64,000 nt of DNA from Chitinophagaceae bacterium UBA7600 (GCA_002478885.1 DLKC01000097.1:1-64000); one strand, 5' to 3'. Numbered from the stretch's first letter, positions 37,119 to 46,808 are shown. Numbers and translations are program-made. The notes: generated from the sequence alone by a model not told the origin.

Positions 37119-37841
37119 TTAGTTCAGCTTCTTTATCTTGATATTCCTGAAGCACACGCCTGTTCCGTCAACACCGCTGTGTGAGGCCTGGAAAGCAATG
37201 TGTCCCGATTTGGAAGCACCATAACCCGGTGCATCTTTCCATTTGCCGCTTTCCTTATTTTTCTTCCATTCATCGCTCCACATTTCATACTCCACTACTT
37301 TCTTTCCGTTGAGCCAGTGTTCAACATGGCCATGATTAACGATAATTAAAGTATGGTTCCAGGTACCGGGCGCATTATATGCTTTGACCATTGGCGGGTT
37401 CATTGCATAGTTGGCACCGGTCTTCTGCCAGTCCTGTATTTTTTCCGGGAAACCTTCATCATCGATCAATTGATATTCCGGCCCACTGTAAAAAGTGGCG
37501 TCATAGTCTTCCGTTACATGATACAAAATGCCACTGTTGCCTTGTGGTGACAGCTTCCAGTCGACCTGCAACTCAAAATTCTCATAAACATCATTGCTGA
37601 GAATATCGGGGTTTTCTTTATTGATGGGCTTCTCGCTACAGAGCATACCATCCTTCGCAGCCCAATTACCGGGAATATTTTTAAATGTTCTCCAGTTGGT
37701 CAGGCTTGTACCGTCGAAGAGTAGTACCCAGCCATCTTTCTTTTCTTTTTTTGAAAGACTGTTGTCTTGTGCGAACGAATTTGATACGGCAGCAAGCATA
37801 ACAAAAACCATTAAACCGGCAAGGCAAGATAAATTTTTCAT
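37119..37841 (-). CDS. DUF1080 (3-keto-disaccharide hydrolase-type) exported protein
   Basis: A 240-residue periplasmic or secreted concanavalin-like jelly roll. A signal peptide ends near residue 24 (SNSFAQ). DUF1080 hallmarks are GWVLLFDGTSLTNWR, NFELQVDWKLSPQGNSGILY, YQLIDDEGF and WNHTLIIVNHGHVEHWLNGKKVVEYE. Members act on 3-keto-glycosides made by periplasmic Gfo/Idh/MocA oxidoreductases; genes for two such oxidoreductases lie elsewhere in the window (45.6 and 49.0 kb) but not next to it. Monocistronic. Confidence 0.92.
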   Translation of the reverse strand: MKNLSCLAGLMVFVMLAAVSNSFAQDNSLSKKEKKDGWVLLFDGTSLTNWRTFKNIPGNWAAKDGMLCSEKPINKENPDILSNDVYENFELQVDWKLSPQGNSGILYHVTEDYDATFYSGPEYQLIDDEGFPEKIQDWQKTGANYAMNPPMVKAYNAPGTWNHTLIIVNHGHVEHWLNGKKVVEYEMWSDEWKKNKESGKWKDAPGYGASKSGHIAFQASHSGVDGTGVCFRNIKIKKLN

Positions 37842-37935
37842 GTCCAGAATTTAAGTGCGGTAAGATAGAGATTTTTATTGGTTAACAATTCAGTTTAACA
37901 GTGAACAGGAAATGAGTTTTTTCTTACATTCAAAG

Positions 37936-39018
37936 ATGAAAAAGCCAACCATGAAAAATATGTCACTGCTGTGCTGTTTCCTTTTTGCCATGACCGCCAC
38001 CACCGCCCAATGGACAAAAAAACTAACACTACCCGCATCAGAAACTTTCAGTTTCATATCTGCGGTGGATGATAACGTGGTTTGGGGTTTTACTAACATC
38101 AAACAAATTTACATAAGCACAAACGCAGGTAACAAGTGGCGGAAAATTATTCCTGCGGGCATTGCGACAAACACAAGTTCCAAAGCTTTTTATGCAGTAA
38201 CGGCCTCTATGGCCCTTCTTGCGGTGAGTACCGATTTAACCGGCATTGGCCCGGGAATAATTTACCTGACACAAGACACCGGAAATACCTGGGTTCCGGT
38301 TTTTACACATGCAGGCAATTGCGAATTCAACATTGCCATGTACAATGCGAAAACGGGTTTAATGACTTGCAGTTTTGACAGCTTCAACGGATCGGTAAAA
38401 GCGGGTCAGCAATTACTTAAGACAACCAATGGTGGAAAGACCTGGACTTCCGACAACAGCACCGATCCAAGCGATGACAGCAGGCTGCTTTGCCTGCAGG
38501 TAAGCGGAAAAAACGCATGGCTGGCAGACGGCAGCAAAATATACAATTCTTCAGACGGTGGTTTTACATGGGTAAAACAAGGGATGCCAAAAAAAAGGAC
38601 TTATTACAATAATCTTCAAATTGTATCCAATGATTATGCAGTTATTAATGAAGGATCATTGATTAATATTTATGCAAAAAGGCCCGGCTCCTTGCTTTGG
38701 AATGACCTGGGTGACCCAACCGGTTTTAGCGGCGCGTTAACCTGTATGCTGCTCGACAGCAGTGAGTGTTGGTTTGCCACCCCGTTTGACCTTTTACAAA
38801 ACTTCTATTCACACGATAGTGCCAAAACTTTTACAGCAGTGCAGGTAGACAACAATGGAGCATTTAATGTACTTACAAAATCCAGAAATGGAAGAAATTT
38901 CTGGGGCGCTGTGTCTTTTTCAAGAACGTTATGGATGCTGGATAGAAATGCAGAAAAATTTGTTTGCAAGCCGCAAAATAAACCGGAAATAGCTGCAAAA
39001 TGGAAAACCGTTCGTTGA
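37936..39018 (+). CDS. Exported Asp-box (BNR/Ycf48-like) beta-propeller protein
   Basis: A 360-residue protein. The ATG at 37936 gives a signal peptide ending TTAQ; several upstream and downstream in-frame ATGs are possible. At least four Asp-box-like turns are visible (STNAGNKW, TQDTGNTW, TTNGGKTW, SSDGGFTW), the signature of sialidase/Ycf48-type propellers. No sialidase arginine triad can be assigned, so it is probably a binding or structural propeller. No T9SS domain is seen at its C-terminus. Confidence 0.82.
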   Translation: MKKPTMKNMSLLCCFLFAMTATTAQWTKKLTLPASETFSFISAVDDNVVWGFTNIKQIYISTNAGNKWRKIIPAGIATNTSSKAFYAVTASMALLAVSTDLTGIGPGIIYLTQDTGNTWVPVFTHAGNCEFNIAMYNAKTGLMTCSFDSFNGSVKAGQQLLKTTNGGKTWTSDNSTDPSDDSRLLCLQVSGKNAWLADGSKIYNSSDGGFTWVKQGMPKKRTYYNNLQIVSNDYAVINEGSLINIYAKRPGSLLWNDLGDPTGFSGALTCMLLDSSECWFATPFDLLQNFYSHDSAKTFTAVQVDNNGAFNVLTKSRNGRNFWGAVSFSRTLWMLDRNAEKFVCKPQNKPEIAAKWKTVR

Positions 39019-39111
39019 CACTGCGAACAGGGCGTTATTGAGGCCTCCGAAAAAGTAATGGCAGTAAATTAAATTCACGAACGTCCCGCACTGCGTTGCC
39101 CGGAGATATGA

Positions 39112-39177
39112 TGTACAAGGGTGCGACGCAACAGGTGTTGCTGGTTGCACAATTGCCGGGCACCAAATAATCAAAAA
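39112..39177 (-). repeat. Dispersed two-box intergenic element, copy 11
   Basis: Tail complement TGTACAAGG, box B complement GTGCGACGCAAC at 39121-39132, 21 bases, then TGCCGG (box A complement) at 39154-39159 and an A-rich end. It lies between the Asp-box propeller and carboxyltransferase genes. Confidence 0.84.
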
Positions 39178-39233
39178 TTAGAACACCGAATTCGAAATCA
39201 TAGCGCATCTTTGTCACACTAACAATTGTAAGC

Positions 39234-40868
39234 ATGAATATAGAACAGAACCGCAATGAAGACTGGATGAAACGCTTGCTGAGTGAGATCAGGCAACAGT
39301 ATGAAAAAATAAAAGCCGGCGGCGGGAAAAAAAATATCGACAAACAGCATGAGAGAAACAAAATGACAGCCCGTGAGCGGGTGCAATATCTCGTTGACAA
39401 GAACAAACCTGTTGTAGAGATCGGAGCTTTTGCAGGCCTCGACATGTACGAGGAGCAGGGTGGCTGCCCTTCAGGTGGAACGGTTGCGGTGATGGCATAT
39501 GTTAACGATCGGCAATGTGTAGTCGTCGCCAATGATCAAACGGTGAAAGCAGGCGCATGGTTCCCGATTGCATGTAAGAAAAACCTGCGTATGCAGGAAA
39601 TAGCCATGGAGAACCATTTGCCCATTATTTATCTTGTTGATAGCGCCGGTGTTTTTCTTCCCATGCAGGATGAGATATTTCCCGACAAAGAACATTTCGG
39701 CCGCATCTTTCGCAATAATGCGCGCATGAGCGCAATGGGCATAACGCAAATAGCTGCGGTGATGGGCGCCTGCGTGGCCGGCGGTGCATACCTGCCTATT
39801 ATGAGCGACGAAACATTGATGGTAGAAGGCAACGGAAGTATTTTTCTTGCCGGCGCCTACCTGGTAAAAGCGGCAATTGGGGAAGACATCGACAACGAAA
39901 CACTCGGCGGCGCAGTTACCCATACAGAGATCAGTGGTATTGCCGATTATAAATTTAAAACAGAGCAGGAATGTTTGGATGAAATTAAAAAGATCATCGG
40001 CAAGTTGGGCGACAAGCCAAAGGCCGGGTTTAACCGCATTGACCCGGCTGCTCCGGCAAAAGATCCGCTCGGGATTTACGGGATTATGAGCGTAAGCAAC
40101 GGAAAACCTTACGACATGCTCGATATCATCGATCGTATTGTAGATGCTGACGATACAGATACAAAAAGGTCGGGGTTTGCTCAATTCAAAAAAGATTATG
40201 GCAAAACCATTCTTTGCGGTTATGCGCGAATCGATGGCTGGGCCGTTGGCATAGTTGCCAACCAGAGGCTGATCGTAAAAAATAAAAGAGGCGAAATGCA
40301 ATTGGGTGGAGTGATCTATAACGACAGCGCCGACAAGGCCGCCCGTTTTATTCTAAACTGCAACCAGAAAAAAATTCCATTGCTTTTTTTACAGGATGTT
40401 ACAGGGTTTATGGTGGGTAGCCGCAGCGAACATGCAGGAATTATTAAAGACGGAGCCAAACTGGTGAATGCAGTAGCCAACAGTGTTGTTCCAAAGATCA
40501 CTATAATCATAGGCAATAGTTATGGCGCAGGCAACTATGCCATGTGCGGAAAAGCCTATGATCCACGGTTTATTTATGCGTGGCCGGGAGCAAAAATCGC
40601 GGTTATGGGTGGGGAGCAAGCGGCCAAAACATTGCTTCAGATACAGGTTGCAGGCAAGGAGGTTAGTGCGGATGAACAAAATCATTTGCTCGATACGATA
40701 AAAGCCCGTTACGAAAAACAAACAACACCTCAATACGCAGCCGCCCGTTTATGGGTTGACGACATTATTGATCCCATTAATACCCGCATGCTGGTTTCAG
40801 AGGCTATTGCCGCGGCAAATCACAATCCGCATACTGAGGAGATGAAGACAGGGGTTTTTCAGGTGTAG
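39234..40868 (+). CDS. Acyl-CoA carboxylase carboxyltransferase, methylcrotonyl-CoA carboxylase beta-like
   Basis: A 544-residue carboxyltransferase of the MccB/glutaconyl type. Features include MTARERVQYLVD, VDSAGVFLPMQDEIFPDKEHFGRIF, VMGACVAGGAYLPIMSDE and the C-terminal FLQDVTGFMVGSRSE and GNSYGAGNYAMCGKAYDP. This matches MCC-beta subunits, which carboxylate 3-methylcrotonyl-CoA in leucine breakdown, more than the PccB-like subunit at 7.5 kb. No biotin carboxylase or carrier is adjacent; it may borrow those at 5.3-7.5 kb or have partners elsewhere. Confidence 0.9.
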   Translation: MNIEQNRNEDWMKRLLSEIRQQYEKIKAGGGKKNIDKQHERNKMTARERVQYLVDKNKPVVEIGAFAGLDMYEEQGGCPSGGTVAVMAYVNDRQCVVVANDQTVKAGAWFPIACKKNLRMQEIAMENHLPIIYLVDSAGVFLPMQDEIFPDKEHFGRIFRNNARMSAMGITQIAAVMGACVAGGAYLPIMSDETLMVEGNGSIFLAGAYLVKAAIGEDIDNETLGGAVTHTEISGIADYKFKTEQECLDEIKKIIGKLGDKPKAGFNRIDPAAPAKDPLGIYGIMSVSNGKPYDMLDIIDRIVDADDTDTKRSGFAQFKKDYGKTILCGYARIDGWAVGIVANQRLIVKNKRGEMQLGGVIYNDSADKAARFILNCNQKKIPLLFLQDVTGFMVGSRSEHAGIIKDGAKLVNAVANSVVPKITIIIGNSYGAGNYAMCGKAYDPRFIYAWPGAKIAVMGGEQAAKTLLQIQVAGKEVSADEQNHLLDTIKARYEKQTTPQYAAARLWVDDIIDPINTRMLVSEAIAAANHNPHTEEMKTGVFQV

Positions 40869-40970
40869 CTTGTTGCTATGAGGCAGTTAAAATCAATGTA
40901 TTTCTAATTAACGGTATAATTAATTTCAGTTTCTCCAAAGTTTTCATTTTCTTGTCAAAAATTAATGATT

Positions 40971-41975
40971 ATGAGACGACCTCTAATCCCGATAGTAAAG
41001 TCTGCGCTCGTTCTCGGCATTGTAATGATCAGTATATTTCTGAGTTGTAAGAAAAAGAATCCCGATCCACCTGTAAATATCCCTCCGGTTGCTAATGCAA
41101 AAATATCAAGACCTGAAGCAATTGCAGGTGACACGATTACATTAAAAGGAAGTGGCACAGATGCTGATGGAACGGTTACCGCTTATTTGTGGAGCCAAGT
41201 ATCAGGACCTAGTAGCGCAAGTATTTTAAATGCAGGTTCTGCCAATTCAATTGTGAACGGTCTTGCTGAAGGTACCTATATTTTTCAGCTTATTGTAACC
41301 GATAATGCAGGGGCAAGCGCCGTCGACACTACATCAGTAAAAATTATCCCACCTCCGTGTAATGAAAATGGCGAATGGCATGGGTTTTATGGTACTCCCG
41401 GAGTAGACATCTTACTTGCTCCTGATCTTTCTTTTATCAACGGCGGTATTGCGCAGCTCAATAACAGTCCATGGAGTTATTTTTATAGTTCCGTGCAATT
41501 GTTGATCCCTGCCTGTAGAATAATTAGCGCAGACTCAGTTCGGCTCGAAGTAAGATTAAAAAATCCATCGACAGGATTAAATGCGATAACCGATTACGAT
41601 GCCGGGCTGTATTTGGAAGGGGAAAATGATACTGCTTCTGCACAATATATTGGATTCCGGTCTGATTTTACAAAGTTTGGATTGACAAAAAAGAATATTA
41701 CCAATTCAGTTAACCTATTACATGTTTTTGAAGATTGGTCAACCGTTACCCTTGGCGCAAGTAATAGTGTACTAACTACAACTAGGGATGGTGTAATGAC
41801 TGAAACGATGTCCTATAACGGCTATTCCGTTGGTTTATTAAAGGCAATAAGTGTATCCTTTAAAGGCCCGGGAAGCATAGATTGGATAAAACTTTATAGC
41901 AGTGGCAAATCAAACAGGTTATTAATGCAGGAAGATTTTGATACAGACGGGCATTCAAATGTTATCTGGTATTGA
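40971..41975 (+). CDS. Lipoprotein with PKD/K319L-like domain
   Basis: A 334-residue surface lipoprotein. The start at 40971 (MRRPLIPIVKSAL) gives lipobox IFLSC with Cys26; an ATG two codons upstream also works. Residues about 35-125 form a PKD-type Ig domain (PPVANAKIS, GSGTDADGTVTAYLWSQ, TDNAGASAVDTTSV). The remainder is an unrecognised beta-rich domain with few charged motifs. It is encoded just upstream of the CotH gene and may be linked to it in function, though a two-box element lies between them. Confidence 0.8.
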   Translation: MRRPLIPIVKSALVLGIVMISIFLSCKKKNPDPPVNIPPVANAKISRPEAIAGDTITLKGSGTDADGTVTAYLWSQVSGPSSASILNAGSANSIVNGLAEGTYIFQLIVTDNAGASAVDTTSVKIIPPPCNENGEWHGFYGTPGVDILLAPDLSFINGGIAQLNNSPWSYFYSSVQLLIPACRIISADSVRLEVRLKNPSTGLNAITDYDAGLYLEGENDTASAQYIGFRSDFTKFGLTKKNITNSVNLLHVFEDWSTVTLGASNSVLTTTRDGVMTETMSYNGYSVGLLKAISVSFKGPGSIDWIKLYSSGKSNRLLMQEDFDTDGHSNVIWY

Positions 41976-42066
41976 CCGACTAGTTCCGATGCGTAGTGTT
42001 ATTTGTCCCGGAGAGTATACGGGATTTTTTTATAAGTTTTTGTTCACTGCTGATAAGCAGCCTGGC

Positions 42067-42126
42067 GTACAAGTGTGCGACGCAACCGGAGATGCAGCAC
42101 AGTACTCCAGCTTGGCTCCAAAAAAT
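42067..42126 (-). repeat. Dispersed two-box intergenic element, copy 12
   Basis: Tail complement GTACAAGT, box B complement at 42075-42086, 22 bases, then AGCTTG (altered box A) at 42109-42114 and GGCTCCAAAAAA. The outer CTCCAAAAAA end is shared with copies 15 and 18. Confidence 0.83.
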
Positions 42127-42213
42127 TTCACCACAACTTACAAAGAAGTTGCAGCCTACATATAAAGACGAATAGCGTTGTTCCTCATCATTAAATAACT
42201 GTTGCCGCAATTG

Positions 42214-42221
42214 TATATTTG
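42214..42221 (+). promoter_or_regulatory. Bacteroidota -7 promoter box upstream of CotH gene
   Basis: TATATTTG is a perfect match to the Bacteroidota -7 consensus TAnnTTTG, 30 bases upstream of the CotH start codon. No convincing -33 TTTG is seen at 19-21 bases. Confidence 0.45.
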
Positions 42222-42251
42222 TCGCAGATTGCTGTATTTCAAACTTATGTG

Positions 42252-43880
42252 ATGAAAATTTTCCTTTCTCTGCTTGCGTTTTTATCGGTTATAACACCGG
42301 TTCAAAGCCAGGTGAATTTAACTTCCTCAAACCTGCCCATTATTGTAATCAATACCAACGGGCAAGAAATACCTGATGAACCGAAGATTACCGCGGACAT
42401 GGGCATCATTTATAACGGGTCTGCCGTGCGCAACGATATCACTGATGCGTTCAATGAGTATAATGGGAAAATAGGAATTGAAATAAGAGGCCAATCGTCG
42501 CAGATGTTTCCGATGAAATCTTACAGTATCGAATTGCGTGACGATGCCGGCGAAAGTGTGGATGAACCACTTTTTGGTATGCCAAAAGAAAGTGATTGGG
42601 TAATGTATGCTCCTTATACTGACAAAACACTCATGCGCAATTTTCTTGCATACAGCATGTCGAATATGCTTGGCCATTGGGCTGCTCACTGTCGTTTTGC
42701 AGAAGTAATAATAAATGGCAACTATGTGGGCATTTATGTATTCATGGAAAAAATTAAACGCAATAGTGGGAGGGTTAATATCAAGAAATTGGGTAGTGGT
42801 GATATAACCGGCGATGCGGTTACCGGTGGCTATATTTTTAGTATTGACAAGGAAGCCGATGGCTGGTTCTCGAAATATCACCCGAATAATGAACCTAATG
42901 CTGTAATCCAGTTTAGCTATGTTTATCCAAAACTTGAAGACATAGTTCCCGAGCAACAACAGTATATTCAAAGTTATGTAGACAGTTTCGAAAATGCGCT
43001 CGCCGGCGATGATTTCCAGGATCCGGTGACAGGCTTCAGAAGGTTTGCCGACGAGCAGTCATTTATCGATTACCTTATTGTTAATGAAATAAGCCGTAAC
43101 GTAGATGGATACAGGCTCAGCAGCTTCTTCTATAAAAACCGTAACAGTATTAACGGGAAGATCGTTGCCGGGCCAGTGTGGGATTATGATCTCGCTTTTA
43201 GGAATGCTGATTATTGTGACGGCAGCCTTTCAACTGGCTGGGCCTATAATTTCAATAGTGTTTGTTCAGGCGATTATTGGCAAATTCCATTTTGGTGGGA
43301 TCGCTTCATAAAAGATACTGCCTTCAATTCTCATTTGTTATGCCGCTGGAAAGACTTGCGCCAAACGGTCTTAAGCAACGACAATATTTTGTATATGATT
43401 GACTCGGTGAATAATCTTGTCGCCGAAGCGCAGCGCAGGCATTTTACGCAATGGCCAATACTCGGAACTTATGTGTGGCCAAATCCTCAACCGATTCCGG
43501 CGACGTATGCAGGAGAAATAAGCTCGCTGAAAAACTGGCTCACATTGCGATTGAAATGGATTGATGAAAACCTTACGCAGACTGGCCCATGTTCAACCTG
43601 GCCAACCGGTGCGACAGGTACCATGGCCTTTAAAATGGCGAACCCTGTAACTGATTTCAATGCTGCGTTTATTGCAAGTAAAAAGTCGCAGAAAATATAT
43701 CTGCGCATTATTGATCTTAACGGCCGAATCGTGGCCTCTTCAAGCATAATGGCAATTCAGGGCAACAACAGTTTTCCCAATGCCAATCAGTTAAATACGC
43801 TGCAGCGGTCGGTTTATTTTATACAGGCTTTCAACGATGCGGGAGAAAAAATCACCAATAAAATACTGCGGCAATATTAA
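42252..43880 (+). CDS. CotH-kinase-family protein with T9SS tail
   Basis: A 542-residue exported protein. The start at 42252 (MKIFLSLLAFLSVI) gives a signal peptide ending VQSQ. The CotH region is clear: IEIRGQSSQMFPMKSYSIEL, WVMYAPYTDKTLMRNFLAY, GNYVGIYVFMEKIKRN, DYLIVNEISRNVDGYRLSSFFYK and VWDYDLAFRN. The spore-coat CotH is an atypical kinase; the activity of Bacteroidota secreted members is unproven. The C-terminal about 75 residues look like a sorting domain (SQKIYLRIIDLNGRIVAS to ITNKILRQY). Confidence 0.9.
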   Translation: MKIFLSLLAFLSVITPVQSQVNLTSSNLPIIVINTNGQEIPDEPKITADMGIIYNGSAVRNDITDAFNEYNGKIGIEIRGQSSQMFPMKSYSIELRDDAGESVDEPLFGMPKESDWVMYAPYTDKTLMRNFLAYSMSNMLGHWAAHCRFAEVIINGNYVGIYVFMEKIKRNSGRVNIKKLGSGDITGDAVTGGYIFSIDKEADGWFSKYHPNNEPNAVIQFSYVYPKLEDIVPEQQQYIQSYVDSFENALAGDDFQDPVTGFRRFADEQSFIDYLIVNEISRNVDGYRLSSFFYKNRNSINGKIVAGPVWDYDLAFRNADYCDGSLSTGWAYNFNSVCSGDYWQIPFWWDRFIKDTAFNSHLLCRWKDLRQTVLSNDNILYMIDSVNNLVAEAQRRHFTQWPILGTYVWPNPQPIPATYAGEISSLKNWLTLRLKWIDENLTQTGPCSTWPTGATGTMAFKMANPVTDFNAAFIASKKSQKIYLRIIDLNGRIVASSSIMAIQGNNSFPNANQLNTLQRSVYFIQAFNDAGEKITNKILRQY

Positions 43881-43889
43881 CTTATTATG

Positions 43890-43931
43890 TTACCGGCTGT
43901 AACCCAAATGGCATCGCCTGTTGCCACGCTC
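43890..43931 (+). repeat. Dispersed two-box intergenic element, degenerate copy 13
   Basis: Box A CCGGCT is at 43893-43898; box B is altered to GTTGCCACGCTC at 43920-43931, at the normal spacing of 21 bases. The ATGGCATCGCCT segment before box B is the same as in copy 10. It lies 10 bases after the CotH stop codon. Confidence 0.72.
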
Positions 43932-44044
43932 GGTTGACAGTTCCACTTCCATGGCAACAATTCGTGCTTAAGCGTCCATTACGATTCACGGTTATTTTGT
44001 AATGCAAATACTTTCAGGCATTCATATTTGAAACGACTTATTTT

Positions 44045-44052
44045 ACATTTGT
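44045..44052 (+). promoter_or_regulatory. Bacteroidota -7 promoter box upstream of the hydrolase gene
   Basis: TACATTTG matches TAnnTTTG exactly, 36 bases upstream of the ATG at 44089. TTTG occurs at 44027-44030, a shorter spacing than the usual -33 box. Confidence 0.45.
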
Positions 44053-44088
44053 TTTCTTTAATCATCTTAGCTGAAATTTCTTATGCTT

Positions 44089-45492
44089 ATGGCGAACTTT
44101 CGCAATACCTTGATCGCTGCTGCTTTTCTTTTATCTGTTTCCTGTTCCGGCACAACAGACAATAATAATGTTGATACAACAAACTCAACTGCTTCTACTG
44201 GCGATTCAATTGTTTCGGGAAGAGTTATTGAACGGCTGGTATGCAAAAGCAATCCTGCACAATCGTACGCCCTGTATATTCCAACAGGTATGCAAAACAA
44301 CGTATTGCCGATTGTTTATTTTTTTGATCCGCATGCCGCCGGAGCATTGCCTTTAAATAAATACAAAGCACTTGCAGATCACTACCGGTTTATATTGGTG
44401 GGCAGTAACAATTCAAAGAACGGCACACAGATCGCGGCCATAGAAAACATATGGCAGGCCCTGGTTACAGACACAAAGAACAGGTTGCATGTCGATACAA
44501 ACCGGATGTATGTTTGCGGGTTTTCCGGCGGTGCTAAAACGGCCAGCTCCATTGCGCTGGGGCATAGGGAAATTAAAGGCGTGATAGCAGGCGGAGCAGC
44601 GTTGCCAGACGGAACACCCGCAGGCAACTTCCCATTTAGCTTTACTACTATTGCAGGCGAAGGCGATCTTAACATGACCGATCTTATCGCTACAAACGAT
44701 GACTTTGGGAAAACTTCAACCAAACACCGCATCATTTTTTTCAACGGCATTCATGAATGGTCGCCTGAAAGCACAATGAATATTGCGTTTACGGGTTTGC
44801 AGTTTGATGCGATGCGCAATAATTTGATTGCAAAAAATGATTTCCTGATCGACTCGTATGTAAAAGAAAGTAAAGACACTATTAACAGTTTTGTAAACGG
44901 AAATGATCTGATACATGCGGAGGCGGCATGCACACTTTCTGCCGCGCTGCTCGAAGGATTGAGTAGTGAGGTGAGCTGGTTTAAACAAAAAAATGCCTCG
45001 ATTAAAGGCAGCACAGGTTTTCAAAATCAGTGGAAAGAAAGACAAACATTATTGAGGCAGGAGGAAACAACCAAAAGCATTTATATGCAGCAATTTCAGC
45101 AAGGTGATCTCAATTACTGGACAAGCACCATCAACGACCTGAAAGCAAAATCAAAAGCAAACACCCCAGAAGCGGCTATGAACCAACGGCTGCTAGCCTA
45201 CCTTTCTCTTTCGTTCTATTCTATCACCAATCATTTCGTACAGGCGAGCCAGGATGACCAGGCTGAATATTTTGATGACCTGTATAGACTTGCGGATTCA
45301 ACAAACAGTGAAGCATGGTATTTTTCTGCATTGATCAACACGAGAAAAAATAATTTAACCGGCGCAAAGTCTGATTTGCTTAAAGCTGTTGATCTTGGTT
45401 TTGCAGATAAGGAACGCATGCTGACACAAGTGGAATTCCAGGTAGTTGCAAAAGACATTAACCTGCAGGAAATTGCAGCCAGCATAAAATAA
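44089..45492 (+). CDS. Lipoprotein alpha/beta-hydrolase with helical C-terminal part
   Basis: A 467-residue lipoprotein; the ATG at 44089 gives lipobox SVSC with Cys19, and an ATG two codons upstream is also open. Residues about 50-270 look like an esterase-type alpha/beta hydrolase: YALYIPTGMQNNVLPIVYFFDPH, then MYVCGFSGGAKTASSIAL, where GFSGG is the likely nucleophile elbow. A His follows near FFNGIHEWSPES. Residues about 300-467 are helical and TPR-like. The substrate is unknown; it is probably periplasmic. Confidence 0.8.
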   Translation: MANFRNTLIAAAFLLSVSCSGTTDNNNVDTTNSTASTGDSIVSGRVIERLVCKSNPAQSYALYIPTGMQNNVLPIVYFFDPHAAGALPLNKYKALADHYRFILVGSNNSKNGTQIAAIENIWQALVTDTKNRLHVDTNRMYVCGFSGGAKTASSIALGHREIKGVIAGGAALPDGTPAGNFPFSFTTIAGEGDLNMTDLIATNDDFGKTSTKHRIIFFNGIHEWSPESTMNIAFTGLQFDAMRNNLIAKNDFLIDSYVKESKDTINSFVNGNDLIHAEAACTLSAALLEGLSSEVSWFKQKNASIKGSTGFQNQWKERQTLLRQEETTKSIYMQQFQQGDLNYWTSTINDLKAKSKANTPEAAMNQRLLAYLSLSFYSITNHFVQASQDDQAEYFDDLYRLADSTNSEAWYFSALINTRKNNLTGAKSDLLKAVDLGFADKERMLTQVEFQVVAKDINLQEIAASIK

Positions 45493-45529
45493 GTGAACCC
45501 TGGCAATCATTGCCCAATGTCTTGTTGCT

Positions 45530-45586
45530 GTACAAAAGTGCGACGCAACCGATGCTTAATGGCTGCACTGCTGCATGGCCCCGAAA
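45530..45586 (-). repeat. Dispersed two-box intergenic element, copy 14
   Basis: Tail complement TGTACAAAA, box B complement GTGCGACGCAAC at 45538-45549, 22 bases, then TGCATGG where box A is expected and an A-rich end. It lies between convergent genes, ending just before the stop codon of the oxidoreductase. Confidence 0.82.
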
Positions 45587-45593
45587 AACTTTA

Positions 45594-46715
45594 TTACTTA
45601 TCCAGGTAAATCGTTTTACCTGCTTGTGCAGATTTTCTCGCCGCATCTAAAATACGCACTGCTGTTACGTTTGTAGGCAAAGCATACAACCCATTCTCAG
45701 GGACAGCTATATTTTTTCTTATTACATCGGCGAAGTAAGAAAAAGGGTCGTCATAAACAGGTATATCCTTTGACGTAACAACAAGCTGATGCTCTGCTGC
45801 ATCGGCAGCGGCACGTAAACGCATGCCAGTATTGTTCGTTGTGATAATATAGCCTGTTTGTCCGTATACCTCCATGTCTTTTCTGCCAAAAGGCCAGTTC
45901 CATGAAGCCTGGATAATGCATTGTGCTTTTGGGTAGGTTACAATAATTGTCGCCTCGTCATCGACTTTTGGATAAATCTCCGGTTTGAAATGCTGGGTTA
46001 CAGCTGTAACGGAAACAGGCTGCTCGCCCTTCATGAGGTAGGTCATGAGATTAGCCCCGTAGCATCCAAAATCGATGAGTGCACCGCCGCCATTCTGTAT
46101 GGGATCGGTAAGCCATTTAAAAAACTCCTTATTCACATTGATCTCTTTTGGCCCCTGGTGGCCATCGTGGATTACAACCTTTTTTATGGCGCCGATATAG
46201 TTACTGTCGTTCACCAATTGATATGCCTTGGCCGTAGTCGGGTACCAGGAGGTTTCAAAATTGGTGAGCAGGAATATATGATTTTGCTGTGCCAGCTTTT
46301 GCATTTTCAAGGCCTGTTCTATGGTGGTGGCCAGCGGCTTTTCCACCATAACATGTATGCCTTTTGGCGCGCAAGCTTCAACTACCATCATATGCTCGAG
46401 TATGGAGCCGAACGCAACAACGGCTTCGGGCTTTACGGCATCGAGCATTTTATTAAGATCGTTGTAAATAAGCGATTCATTAAAGCCATATTGCTTTGCA
46501 TAACGATGAGCCAACTCGCTGTCGGGTTCATAAACGCCTACCATTTCCATATCTGGTTTATGGCGGCTGAGTATCCAGCCAACATGACCGTGGGTTATTC
46601 CAGCAACCGCAACACGTACCGGTGTAGTATTAGTTGTTTGTGCTGATGCAAGCAATGGCGCGGCAAATAAAAAACAGCACAACAATGCTATTAATGGGGT
46701 AATATTTTTTTTCAT
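45594..46715 (-). CDS. Exported Gfo/Idh/MocA-family oxidoreductase
   Basis: A 373-residue NAD(P)-dependent sugar oxidoreductase. The Sec-type signal peptide ends near LLASAQ (residue 26). The Rossmann start VRVAVAGITHGHVGWI and the conserved EKPLATTIEQALKMQ are present, then the C-terminal sheet domain with DFGCYGANLMTYLM. Periplasmic members oxidise sugars, often at C3 of glucosides, using a bound cofactor. It is 155 bases downstream of the PGM1-like ligase gene on the same strand. Confidence 0.9.
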   Translation of the reverse strand: MKKNITPLIALLCCFLFAAPLLASAQTTNTTPVRVAVAGITHGHVGWILSRHKPDMEMVGVYEPDSELAHRYAKQYGFNESLIYNDLNKMLDAVKPEAVVAFGSILEHMMVVEACAPKGIHVMVEKPLATTIEQALKMQKLAQQNHIFLLTNFETSWYPTTAKAYQLVNDSNYIGAIKKVVIHDGHQGPKEINVNKEFFKWLTDPIQNGGGALIDFGCYGANLMTYLMKGEQPVSVTAVTQHFKPEIYPKVDDEATIIVTYPKAQCIIQASWNWPFGRKDMEVYGQTGYIITTNNTGMRLRAAADAAEHQLVVTSKDIPVYDDPFSYFADVIRKNIAVPENGLYALPTNVTAVRILDAARKSAQAGKTIYLDK

Positions 46716-46808
46716 GTGGTGGTATTAAAAATAACGTGGATGAATTGATTGCATTTTAGATGCAACACTTTATTGTCGCTTTTGTATTGCTGTTGAATAT
46801 TGTTCTGA

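Noticed and set aside
39471..40301. Long open frame (276 codons) on the minus strand
   Set aside because: It is antisense to the carboxyltransferase gene, which has clear family motifs; its own product is rich in Cys, His and Phe and has no domain.
42327..42971. 214-codon minus-strand open frame
   Set aside because: It is antisense to the CotH coding region and its composition looks like a shadow frame.
45921..46646. 241-codon plus-strand open frame
   Set aside because: It is antisense to the Gfo/Idh/MocA gene; no family features.
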